Below, one piece after another: positions 23,481 through 30,352 of a stretch of DNA of 33,045 nucleotides. Made by a program: the position numbers and the translations under genes. The stretch's first letter is position 1. Each line of letters opens with the position of its first letter. Origin of the DNA: Pseudomonadota bacterium. GTDB lineage: Bacteria; Pseudomonadota; Gammaproteobacteria; Burkholderiales; Burkholderiaceae_C. The notes below the pieces were generated by a model. The model searched no databases. It was given only the letters and a program-made list of their open reading frames with translations, and was not told the DNA's origin. The stretch spans positions 95,779 to 128,823 of the forward strand of contig JAFEEB010000019.1 of assembly GCA_018241325.1 (NCBI GenBank), written 5' to 3'.

Positions 23481-25124
23481 ATGAGCGCATTCGTTTCCAG
23501 CTGGAACGCCGCCAGCCCGCCCGCGCAGCAGCGCCGCGCCGTCATGGTGTCGCGCATCGAGCGCCTGCGCGCGCTGGAGGGCCGCGCGGCCGAAGCATCG
23601 GCCCAATCGGCGGCGCGTTTTGCCAAGCGCCAGCAACTGCTGCCGCGCGAGCGCGTGGCGCTGCTGCTCGATGCGGGCGCGCCCTGGCTGCCCCTTTGCA
23701 CGCTGGCGGGCTTCTTGCACGACGTGCCCGATGCCGACCAGTCGGTGCCCGGCGGCGGCATCATCGCCGGCATCGGCACCGTCTGCGGCACGCGCTGCAT
23801 GGTCGTGGCGTCAGATTCGGGCATCGAGGCCGGCGCCATCCAGCCGATGGGCCTGGACAAGATCCTGCGCGTGCAAGAGATCGCCCTGCGCGAGCGCCTG
23901 CCCTTCATCCATCTGGTCGAGAGCGCGGGCGCCAACCTGATGCGCTATCGCGTCGAGGGCTTCATCCATGGCGGCTCGCTGTTTCGCAACCTGGCGCGCC
24001 TGTCCGCCGCGGGCATTCCGGTCATCACGGTGCAGCACGGCTCGGGCACGGCGGGCGGCGCCTACATGCCGGGGCTGTCCGACATCGTCATCATGGTCGA
24101 GGGCCGCTCGCGCGCCTTTCTGGCCGGCCCGCCGCTGCTCAAAGCCGCCACCGGCGAGATCGCCACCGAAGAAGAACTGGGCGGCGCGCTGATGCACACC
24201 ACGGTGTCGGGCCTGGGCGAATACCTGGCGCAGGACGACCGCGAGGCGCTGGGCATCGCACGGCGGGTGGTGGCGCAGCTTGATTGGTCAAATCGTGTTA
24301 CAGCGACCGCCAATCAAGCGCAAGCAGCTATCAAATCAGGAATAACTCCACCGCCTTGGCCGGTGGATGAACTGCTCACGCTGATCCCCGCGCACCACCG
24401 CGAGCCGGTGGACATGCGCGAGGTGGCGGTGCGCCTGGTCGATGGCGGCGCGCTCTTGCAGTTCAAGGCCGGCTACGGCGTGGCCACCGTGTGCGCGCAG
24501 GGGCACATCAACGGCCATGCGGTCGGCATCATCACCAACAACGGGCCGATCGACATCGCCGGCGCCAACAAGGCCACGCACTTCATCCAGTGGATGTGCC
24601 AGTTGGGCCACCCCATCATCTATCTGCAGAACACCACCGGCTACATGGTTGGCAAAGATGTCGAGCAGGCCGGCATGATCAAGCACGGCAGCAAGATGAT
24701 CCAGGCCGTCACCAACGCCACCGTGCCGCAGCTCACCATCCAGTGCGGCGCCAGTTTTGGCGCCGGCAACTACGGCATGTGCGGACGTGGTTTTGCACCG
24801 CGCTTTCTGTTCAGCTGGCCCAGCGCCAAGACGGCCGTGATGGGCGGCGAGCAGGCCGCCGGCACCATGCGCATCGTGACCGAGGCAGCCTTGAAACGCA
24901 AAGGCATCGAGCCCGATGCGGACAAGATGCAAAAGCAGTTCGACGCGGTGGTCGCCATGTTCGAGCGCCAGCAAGACGCCTTTGTCACCAGCGGCCTGCT
25001 GCTGGACGACGGCGTGATCGACCCGCGCGACACCCGCGCCGTGCTGGCCTTTTGCCTGGACACGCTGGCCGAAGGCGCGGCGCGCGCCGTGCGGACTATG
25101 CAGTTTGGCGTGGCGCGGATGTAA
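23481..25124 (+). CDS. Acyl-CoA carboxylase, carboxyltransferase (beta) subunit
   Basis: A 547-residue biotin-dependent carboxyltransferase of the methylcrotonyl/geranyl-CoA carboxylase type. Both halves of the crotonase-like double domain are present: QLLPRERVALLLDAG (about 53-67), GGSLFRNLARLSAAGIPVIT, HGSGTAGGAYMPGLSD and FLAGPPLLKAATGE in the N half; NNGPIDIAGANKATHFIQW, NTTGYMVGKDVEQAGMIKHG, GASFGAGNYGMCGRG and TAVMGGEQAAGTM in the C half. It moves carboxyl from biotin on the alpha subunit to a branched enoyl-CoA. AGGACT lies about 7 nt before the ATG. Residues 268-287 (around SNRVTATANQAQAAIKSG), in the linker between halves, are encoded by a full R58 repeat copy without breaking the frame. 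Substrate could be methylcrotonyl-, geranyl- or another branched acyl-CoA; the FGVARM C-terminus does not decide this. Confidence 0.9.
   Translation: MSAFVSSWNAASPPAQQRRAVMVSRIERLRALEGRAAEASAQSAARFAKRQQLLPRERVALLLDAGAPWLPLCTLAGFLHDVPDADQSVPGGGIIAGIGTVCGTRCMVVASDSGIEAGAIQPMGLDKILRVQEIALRERLPFIHLVESAGANLMRYRVEGFIHGGSLFRNLARLSAAGIPVITVQHGSGTAGGAYMPGLSDIVIMVEGRSRAFLAGPPLLKAATGEIATEEELGGALMHTTVSGLGEYLAQDDREALGIARRVVAQLDWSNRVTATANQAQAAIKSGITPPPWPVDELLTLIPAHHREPVDMREVAVRLVDGGALLQFKAGYGVATVCAQGHINGHAVGIITNNGPIDIAGANKATHFIQWMCQLGHPIIYLQNTTGYMVGKDVEQAGMIKHGSKMIQAVTNATVPQLTIQCGASFGAGNYGMCGRGFAPRFLFSWPSAKTAVMGGEQAAGTMRIVTEAALKRKGIEPDADKMQKQFDAVVAMFERQQDAFVTSGLLLDDGVIDPRDTRAVLAFCLDTLAEGAARAVRTMQFGVARM
24284..24341 (-). 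repeat. R58 dispersed repeat, copy inside the carboxylase beta gene
   Basis: Aligned with the reverse complement of 32642-32699, this copy shows 41 of 58 identities by hand count with no gaps, including AAGCGCAAGCAGCTATC and TCAGGA at one end and TTGG-CAAA at the other. It is coding here, in the interdomain linker. Since 58 is not a multiple of three, the insertion must have been accompanied by other bases to keep the frame. Confidence 0.82.
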
Positions 25125-25134
25125 AGCCAAACAG

Positions 25135-25268
25135 CCGGACGCAGAGGACGCAGAAATTACGCAGAGAACGCAAAAAATTCGAAGAGGATTGTGATTCAAG
25201 GCCGGGGCACAAAGAATTTTTGGATTTTTTTGCGTCCTTTGCGACTCCTTTGCGTCCTCTGCGTCCGG
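25135..25268. repeat. Long inverted repeat with ~45-bp arms built of GACGCAGAG-like units
   Basis: The left arm (25135-25180) begins CCGGACGCAGAGGACGCAGA, and the right arm (25224-25268) ends with the inverted match CTTTGCGTCCTCTGCGTCCGG-like sequence. Each arm consists of near-repeats of a GACGCAGAG unit. The 176-bp gap between carboxylase beta and the first acyl-CoA dehydrogenase is almost entirely this element. In RNA the arms would pair into a long stem within the polycistronic message. Confidence 0.75.
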
Positions 25269-25300
25269 TTTTCATTTTGGGGAATTGAAAGAGACCAGCC

Positions 25301-26479
25301 ATGCAACTCACCCACGACCACGAGCAAATCCGCGACACGCTGACGCGCTACATCGACGAGCACATCAACCCGCACGTCGATGAATGGGAGGCGGCCGAGA
25401 TCTTTCCGGCGCACCAGGTGTTCAAGGGCCTGGGCGAGCTGGGTCTGCTGGGCCTGACCAAGCCGGTGGAGTACGGCGGCATGGGGCTGGACTATTCGTA
25501 CAGCATGGTGATGGCCGAGACGCTGGGTCGCATCACTTGCGGCGGCGTGCCCATGGCCATTGGCGTGCACACCGACATGTGCACGCCGGCACTGGCGCGC
25601 TTTGGCAGCGATGAGCTGAAGCGCGAGTTTCTGGCCCCGGCCATCGCGGGCGACATGGTGGGCTGCATCGGCGTGAGCGAGCCCGGAGCGGGCAGCGATG
25701 TGGCGGCCATCAAGAGCCACGCGCGCAAGGACGGGGGCGACTACCTGATCAGCGGCCAGAAGATGTGGATCACCAACAGCCTGCAGGCCGACTGGATGTG
25801 CATGCTGGTCAACACCGAAGGCAGCAACCCGCACAAGAACAAGAGCCTGATCATGGTGCCGATGCGCGACGGCCCCAATGGCAAGCTCACCAAAGGTATT
25901 TCGGTGGCGCAGAAAATTCGCAAGATCGGCATGGACTCCAGCGACACCGGCCTGATCTATTTCGACGAGGTGCGCGTGCCGCAGCGCAATCTGATCGGGC
26001 AGGAAGGCCAGGGCTTCATCTACCAGATGCAGCAGTTTCAGGAAGAGCGCCTGTGGGCCGGCGCCAACGCCCTGTGGGTGCTGGACGAGTGCATCCGTCA
26101 GACGATCGAGTGGGCGCAGCAGCGCAAGCTGTTTGGCGGCGCGCTGATCGATCAGCAGTGGGTGCAGTTCAAGCTGGTCGAGCTGCAAACCGAGGTCGAA
26201 GCCCTGCGCGCGCTCACCTGGTCCGCGTGCGAGCGCTACGTGGCCGGCGACGACGTGCTGCAGTGGGCCAGCATGGTCAAGCTCAAAGCCGGGCGCTTGA
26301 TGCGCGAGGTCAGCGACACGTGTTTGCAGTTCTGGGGCGGCATGGGCTACACGCTGGACAACCGCGTCTCGCGCCTGTACCGCGACGGCCGCCTGGCGTC
26401 GATCGGCGGCGGCGCCGACGAGGTGATGATGGGCATCATCGCCAAGACCATGGGTATGGCCAAACGCCATGGGGGTTGA
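25301..26479 (+). CDS. Acyl-CoA dehydrogenase (citronellyl/isovaleryl-CoA dehydrogenase-like)
   Basis: A 392-residue FAD enzyme of normal family length. INPHVDEWE, FGGMGLDYSYS-like EYGGMGLDYSYSMVMAE, GVHTDMCTPALARFGSDE, GCIGVSEPGAGSDVAAIKS and MWITNSLQADWMCMLVNTEG are the characteristic blocks. The position of the catalytic Glu of medium-chain enzymes (IYEGTSE type) reads SIGGGADEVMM here, so that Glu is absent; a Glu in the EERL segment (Glu249) matches the alternative base position known from isovaleryl-CoA dehydrogenase. This points to a branched or prenyl acyl-CoA. It resembles AtuD of acyclic-terpene degradation in gene order (between carboxylase beta and alpha). Electrons would go to ETF. 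It lies between two repeat units within the operon. Confidence 0.9.
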   Translation: MQLTHDHEQIRDTLTRYIDEHINPHVDEWEAAEIFPAHQVFKGLGELGLLGLTKPVEYGGMGLDYSYSMVMAETLGRITCGGVPMAIGVHTDMCTPALARFGSDELKREFLAPAIAGDMVGCIGVSEPGAGSDVAAIKSHARKDGGDYLISGQKMWITNSLQADWMCMLVNTEGSNPHKNKSLIMVPMRDGPNGKLTKGISVAQKIRKIGMDSSDTGLIYFDEVRVPQRNLIGQEGQGFIYQMQQFQEERLWAGANALWVLDECIRQTIEWAQQRKLFGGALIDQQWVQFKLVELQTEVEALRALTWSACERYVAGDDVLQWASMVKLKAGRLMREVSDTCLQFWGGMGYTLDNRVSRLYRDGRLASIGGGADEVMMGIIAKTMGMAKRHGG

Positions 26480-26502
26480 AGTGCGCACGTGCCGGCATGG
26501 CT

Positions 26503-26599
26503 CCTTCCCCCTGTGGGGGAGGCGGGGATGGGGGCGCGCAGCGCGCCCACGTTCAACGCTGCCGGCCCCCACCCCAACCCTCCCCCAAAGGGGGAGGGA
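26503..26599. repeat. Inverted-arm intergenic repeat, copy 2 of 2
   Basis: The left arm 26503-26535 (CCTTCCCCCTGTGGGGGAGG, then GGGGATGGGGGC) faces the right arm 26561-26599 (GCCCCCACCCCAACCC, then CTCCCCCAAAGGGGGAGGG-like). The arrangement matches that at 19985-20094. Between the arms is GCGCGCAGCGCGC, itself palindromic. It sits in the gap between the first dehydrogenase and the carboxylase alpha gene. Confidence 0.65.
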
Positions 26600-26620
26600 G
26601 ACTGACCGCATGGAGGCGGT

Positions 26621-26783
26621 CGATGAAGCCGCGAGCACAGACATGAAAAAAATCCTCATCGCCAACCGCGGCGTTCATGCCGCAGGCATGGCCAAGCAAA
26701 TGGCCCGTGCACGCGCAGCGTGCGAGCGGGCGATGAAGCCGCGAGCACAGACATGAAAAAAATCCTCATCGCCAACCGCGGCG
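26621..26783 (+). repeat. Perfect 53-bp direct duplication of the carboxylase alpha start region
   Basis: 26621-26673 and 26731-26783 are identical over 53 bp: the upstream CGATGAAGCCGCGAGCACAG, the ATG and the first ten codons plus one base. The period is 110 bp. The 57-bp spacer contains a hairpin GCACGC-GCA-GCGTGC at 26709-26723. The second copy continues into the intact gene; the first continues into a short open frame. Confidence 0.9.
26643..26756 (+). other. 37-codon leader reading frame made by the duplicated gene start
   Basis: Starting at the ATG of the first duplicate, the frame shares the first ten residues with the carboxylase alpha subunit (MKKILIANRG) and then reads VHAAGMAKQMARARAACERA and a short tail. 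It stops at TGA 26754-26756, overlapping the true start codon at 26753-26755 as ATGA. It is either an accidental by-product of a duplication or a translated leader that couples ribosomes into the gene. No strong ribosome-binding site is seen before either ATG. Confidence 0.6.
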
Positions 26784-28924
26784 AAATCGCCCGCCGCGTC
26801 ATCGCCACCGCGCACCGCATGGGCATTCAAACCGTCGCGGTGTATTCCGACGCCGATGCCAATGCCCTGCATGTGCGTGAGGCCACCACGGCCTATGCGC
26901 TCGGCGGCAATGCGTCGGCCGACAGCTATCTGCGCGTGGACAAGCTGCTGGCCGCCGCCAAGGCCACCGGTGCCGACGCGGTGCACCCCGGCTACGGCTT
27001 CCTGAGCGAGGATGCGGGCTTTGCGCAAGCGGTGCAGGACGCCGGCTTGATCTGGATCGGCCCGCCGCCGGCGGCCATTCGCGCGCTGGGCGACAAGGCC
27101 GCGGCCAAGGCGCTGGCCGCCCAGCAGGGCGTGCCCTGCCTGCCGGGTTATGCGGGCAGCGACCAGAGCGAGCAGCGCTTTGCGACCGAGGCCGCCAAGA
27201 TCGGCTTTCCCGTCATGGTCAAGGCCGTGGCCGGTGGCGGCGGGCGCGGCATGCGCCTGGTCACCGTGGCGGGGCAACTGGCGCAAGCCATGACCAGCGC
27301 GCGCTCCGAGGCGCTGGCCGGCTTTGGCAATGGCGACTTGCTGATGGAGCGCGCCGTCATGCACCCACGCCACGTCGAGGTGCAGGTGTTTGCCGACACC
27401 CACGGCAACGCCGTCCACCTGGGCGAGCGCGACTGCTCGGTGCAGCGGCGCCACCAGAAGATCATTGAGGAGGCGCCCAGCCCGGCCGTGTCGCCCGAGC
27501 TGCGTGCGCGCATGGGCCAGTGCGCGGTGGCGCTGGCGCAGGGCGCGGGTTATGTTGGCGCGGGCACGGTGGAGTTCCTGCTGGAGGAATACGACATGAG
27601 CGCCGCCGGGCCGCCCCAAGGCGCGAGCGCCCCCTCGGGGCTGAGGGCTGCGGCTCCCGATTCGCCAGTGCGAGTCGGGACAGCCCGAAGAGGAGTCGCC
27701 TCTGGCGGCTCCGCGGCCTGCAAGGCCAGCGAACCACGCGCAGCGGGGAGCGTGGGGGCACGATTTTTCTTGATGGAGATGAACACCCGCCTGCAGGTCG
27801 AGCACCCGGTGACCGAAGCCATCACCGGACTCGATCTGATGGAATGGCAAATCCGCGTCGCGCGCGGAGAGCCGCTGCCGTTGAAGCAAGATCAGATCAA
27901 GTTGACTGGCCACGCCATCGAAGTGCGCCTGTGCGCCGAAGACGAAAACTACGTGCCGCACGCCGGCCGCATCGTGCATTTCAGCGCGCCGCCAGCCAGC
28001 CAGTTTGAGCGCGCGCCGGTGCGCTTCGACCACGCCATCGCTGCCGGCGGCGAAGTCTCGCCTTTCTACGACGCCATGCTGGGCAAGCTGATCGTGCATG
28101 CGCCCACGCGCGCCGAAGCCATCGATGCGCTGATCGGCGCGCTGGCGCAGACCGAGGTGCTGGGCCTGCCCACCAACCGTGCATTCTTGATGGAGTGCCT
28201 GGATGACGCGCGCTTCCGACGCGGCGAAGCGCTGATTTCGTTCTTGGCCGAACACGGCGACGCCTTGCGTGAATCGCTATTGAAAAAAGAGCGATCGGCG
28301 CATGACCACTGTGCGCTGGCGGCCGTTTATCCGCAAGGCACGGGCGAGTTGCCCTGCGCCTTTGCTGCCCCCTGGCGGCTGGCGCATCGCGGCGACGTGG
28401 CGGCCCTGGCCGTGCGCCCGGTCGCGGGCGGCCTGCAGGTGCAGGGCGAGGCCGCGCGCACGATCCATCTGCGCCCGCTGGCCGACGGCGCCGTGCAGTG
28501 CCGTGAGGGCGGCATCACGCGGCGCGTGCGCGCCGTGGCCGCCCCGACGCCCAACGCACCGCGCCGCTGGCACGCCCAGGCGGGCGGCGTGGACTGGTGG
28601 TTCGATGATGAGTCCTTTGACCCGGTAGCCGGCGCCGGACAAGCGCAAGCAGCTACAGAATTGAAAGCGCCGTTCAACGGGAAGGTGGTGCGCGTGGCGA
28701 GCGCGGCGGGCCAGGCCCTGAAGGCGGGCGAGACGGCGGTGGTGATCGAATCGATGAAACTGGAGCACAGCGTCTCGCCGCGTGCTGATGTGACCGTGGC
28801 CGAGGTGCTGGTGGCCGACGGGCAGCAGGTGACGCCGGGGCAGGTGCTGCTGCGCTTCGAGGTGCCGACGAAAGGCCAGGGCGACGCGCAAGCCGAGCCG
28901 GTCGAACAAGGAGCGCCAGGGTGA
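26753..28924 (+). CDS. Acyl-CoA carboxylase alpha subunit (biotin carboxylase + biotin carrier)
   Basis: A 723-residue subunit that carboxylates its own biotin with ATP and bicarbonate and hands it to the beta subunit. Biotin carboxylase domain: MKKILIANRGEIARRVI, HPGYGFLSEDAGFA, VKAVAGGGGRGMR, the Glu of GAGTVEFLLEE, and MEMNTRLQVEHPVTE (from Met341). The biotinyl domain at the C-terminus has VIESMKLEHS with biotin-accepting Lys669. Residues about 283-335 are an R156 repeat-encoded insert falling in the short beta hairpin between the two metal-ligand motifs (E. coli AccC Glu276 and Glu288 regions); the frame is intact on both sides. A second, small repeat piece (R58 half) encodes the linker before the biotinyl domain. 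The start is the second copy of a 53-bp duplication. Its stop overlaps the next gene (GTGA). Confidence 0.9.
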   Translation: MKKILIANRGEIARRVIATAHRMGIQTVAVYSDADANALHVREATTAYALGGNASADSYLRVDKLLAAAKATGADAVHPGYGFLSEDAGFAQAVQDAGLIWIGPPPAAIRALGDKAAAKALAAQQGVPCLPGYAGSDQSEQRFATEAAKIGFPVMVKAVAGGGGRGMRLVTVAGQLAQAMTSARSEALAGFGNGDLLMERAVMHPRHVEVQVFADTHGNAVHLGERDCSVQRRHQKIIEEAPSPAVSPELRARMGQCAVALAQGAGYVGAGTVEFLLEEYDMSAAGPPQGASAPSGLRAAAPDSPVRVGTARRGVASGGSAACKASEPRAAGSVGARFFLMEMNTRLQVEHPVTEAITGLDLMEWQIRVARGEPLPLKQDQIKLTGHAIEVRLCAEDENYVPHAGRIVHFSAPPASQFERAPVRFDHAIAAGGEVSPFYDAMLGKLIVHAPTRAEAIDALIGALAQTEVLGLPTNRAFLMECLDDARFRRGEALISFLAEHGDALRESLLKKERSAHDHCALAAVYPQGTGELPCAFAAPWRLAHRGDVAALAVRPVAGGLQVQGEAARTIHLRPLADGAVQCREGGITRRVRAVAAPTPNAPRRWHAQAGGVDWWFDDESFDPVAGAGQAQAATELKAPFNGKVVRVASAAGQALKAGETAVVIESMKLEHSVSPRADVTVAEVLVADGQQVTPGQVLLRFEVPTKGQGDAQAEPVEQGAPG
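27605..27760 (+). repeat. R156 repeat, full-length copy inside the carboxylase alpha gene
   Basis: 156 nt (52 codons), read in frame as part of the biotin carboxylase domain. Ends: GCCGGGCCGCCCCAAGG and AGCGTGGGGGCA. The central hairpin at 27656-27679 is CCCGATTCGC-CAGT-GCGAGTCGGG (10 pairs, one G-T). The inverted copy at 29463-29619 matches it over nearly the whole length except in the hairpin stem. Confidence 0.9.
28640..28668 (-). repeat. R58 repeat, partial copy in the linker before the biotinyl domain
   Basis: ACAAGCGCAAGCAGCTA followed by AATTGAAA matches the conserved right half of the R58 copies (as read in 24284-24341). The left half is not recognisable. It encodes GQAQAATELK in the flexible linker just before the biotinyl domain, where extra residues should be tolerated. 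Confidence 0.65.
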
Positions 28925-30312
28925 CCGACATGACCGATGCCGAACTGCGCGAAGCGCGCATCGCGCTGGCGGACCTGGTCGAGCGCTTTGCGCGCACCGA
29001 GATCGCGCCCAAAGTGACCGCCTGGGACGCCGCGGGCGAATTCCCGCGCGCGCTGTACCGCCGTGCGGCCGAGCTGGGCCTGCTGGGCATGGGCTACCCC
29101 GAAGAATTCGGCGGCACGCCGGCACCCCACGCCCTGCGCATGGTGATGTGGCGCGCGCTGTGCCGCTTTGGCACCTCGGGCGGTGTGCAGGCCAGCCTGC
29201 TGTCGCACAACATCGGCCTGCCGCCGGTGGTGGCGCTGGCGAGCGACGCGGTCAAGCGCGAGGTCGTGCCGCCCGTGCTGGCGGGCGAAAAAATCGCCGC
29301 GCTGGCCATCACCGAGCCCGGCGGCGGCTCGGACGTGGCGGCGGTGCGCACCACGGCGCGGCGCGAGGGCGATGAATACGTGGTCGATGGCGAGAAGATT
29401 TTCATCACTTCGGGCATGCGTGCCGACTGGATCACGGTGGCCGTGCGCACCGGAGAAATCGATGCCCCCACGCTTCCTGCTGCGCATGGTGCGCTGGCCT
29501 TGCCGGCCGCGGAGCCGCCAGAGTCGGCTCCTCTTCGGGCTGTCCAGGCTCGCGCAGGCGAGCCCGGAGCCGCAGCCCTCAGCCCCGAGGGGACTGCCGC
29601 CACCTTGGCGCGGGGCGGCGGCGGCGGCGGCGTCAAGGGCGCCGGCGGCATCAGCCTGCTGCTGGTGCCGGGCGACAGCAAGGGCTTGTCGCGCACGCGC
29701 CTGGACAAGATGGGCTGGCTGTGCTCCGACACCGCGCAGCTGCGCTTTGACGGCGTGCGCGTGCCGGCGCGTTACCTCTTGGGCGCCGAGGGTGCGGGCT
29801 TCAAGGCCATCATGGGCAACTTCAACGGCGAGCGTTTCGGCATCGCCGCCGGCGCCCTGGGCTTTGCCGAAGCCTGCTACGACGAAGCCCTGGCCTGGGC
29901 GCAGCAGCGCAAGGCCTTCGGGCAGGCGCTGGTGGGCCATCAGGTGATTCGCCACAAGCTGGTGGACATGCAGCAGCACATCCGCGCCACGGCGGCGTGG
30001 CTGGAGCAGCTGGCGGCGCGCGCGGACGGTGGAGACACCGGTGCCGCTGTGCCGCCGGGCCGCCCCAAGGCGCAGCAGGGGAGCGTGGGGGCAGACAATG
30101 ACTGGGTCGGCGAGGTGGCCGCGCTGAAGAACCAGGCCACGCAGACCCTGCAGTTCTGCGCCGATGCCGGTGTGCAGATCCTGGGCGGCATGGGCTACAT
30201 GCGCGGCACCGTGTGCGAGCGCATCTACCGCGAGGTCAAGGTCATCACCATCGGCGGCGGCACCGAGGAGATCATGAAAGAGTTGGCCGCCAAACAGTGG
30301 GGCATTGTGTGA
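28921..30312 (+). CDS. Acyl-CoA dehydrogenase with two repeat-encoded inserts
   Basis: A 463-residue FAD-dependent dehydrogenase, about 75 residues longer than the family norm. Core blocks: YPEEFGGTPAPHALRMVMW, AITEPGGGSDVAAVRTTARR, EKIFITSGMRADWITVAVRTG, RLDKMGWLCSDTAQLRFDGVRVPA, ALAWAQQRKAFGQALVGHQV, ALKNQATQTLQFCADAGVQI and GGMGYMRGTVCERIYREVKVI. The IYEG-type Glu is replaced by IGGG, and Glu304 in FNGERF is the likely base, as in isovaleryl-CoA-type enzymes. Residues about 181-233 (between VRTGEI and the GGISLLLVPGD strand) come from an inverted R156 copy, and residues about 378-391 from a deleted R156 copy. The GTG start overlaps the stop of the carboxylase alpha gene; an ATG three codons later is an alternative. 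Confidence 0.88.
   Translation: MTDMTDAELREARIALADLVERFARTEIAPKVTAWDAAGEFPRALYRRAAELGLLGMGYPEEFGGTPAPHALRMVMWRALCRFGTSGGVQASLLSHNIGLPPVVALASDAVKREVVPPVLAGEKIAALAITEPGGGSDVAAVRTTARREGDEYVVDGEKIFITSGMRADWITVAVRTGEIDAPTLPAAHGALALPAAEPPESAPLRAVQARAGEPGAAALSPEGTAATLARGGGGGGVKGAGGISLLLVPGDSKGLSRTRLDKMGWLCSDTAQLRFDGVRVPARYLLGAEGAGFKAIMGNFNGERFGIAAGALGFAEACYDEALAWAQQRKAFGQALVGHQVIRHKLVDMQQHIRATAAWLEQLAARADGGDTGAAVPPGRPKAQQGSVGADNDWVGEVAALKNQATQTLQFCADAGVQILGGMGYMRGTVCERIYREVKVITIGGGTEEIMKELAAKQWGIV
29463..29619 (-). repeat. R156 repeat, full-length inverted copy inside the second dehydrogenase gene
   Basis: 157 nt, in opposite orientation to the host gene. Its reverse complement matches 27605-27760 almost throughout, sharing exactly CCCCTCGGGGCTGAGGGCTG, GACAGCCCGAAGAGGAG, CTCTGGCGGCTCCGCGGCC and AGCGTGGGGGCA. 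The hairpin at 29544-29567, read on the minus strand, is CCGGGCTCGC-CTGC-GCGAGCCTGG: same geometry, different stem sequence. Both strands of this repeat are thus open in the frame used. Confidence 0.9.
30054..30093 (+). repeat. R156 repeat, internally deleted 40-nt copy in the second dehydrogenase gene
   Basis: The left 20 nt GCCGGGCCGCCCCAAGGCGC and the right 20 nt AGCAGGGGAGCGTGGGGGCA correspond to the two ends of the full element, joined directly. The left end is read in a different frame from the carboxylase copy, but the right end is read in the same one (GSVGA). It lies in the C-terminal helical domain before the VAALKNQATQTLQF helix. Confidence 0.8.
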
Positions 30313-30352
30313 TGCGGCACCGGTCGAACAACACGAGTCGAAGGGGCGTTTG

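Noticed and set aside
27605-27760. Possibility that the carboxylase alpha gene is a pseudogene or contains a frameshift
   Set aside because: The frame before and after the insert is the same, all motifs downstream are intact, and the insert is a repeat of 52 whole codons. The same applies to 29463-29619 and 30054-30093.
28268-28295. Possible R58 fragment in the carboxylase alpha gene (CGCTATTGAAAAAAGAGCG)
   Set aside because: AT-rich and slightly similar, but lacks the GCGCAAGCAGCTA core.
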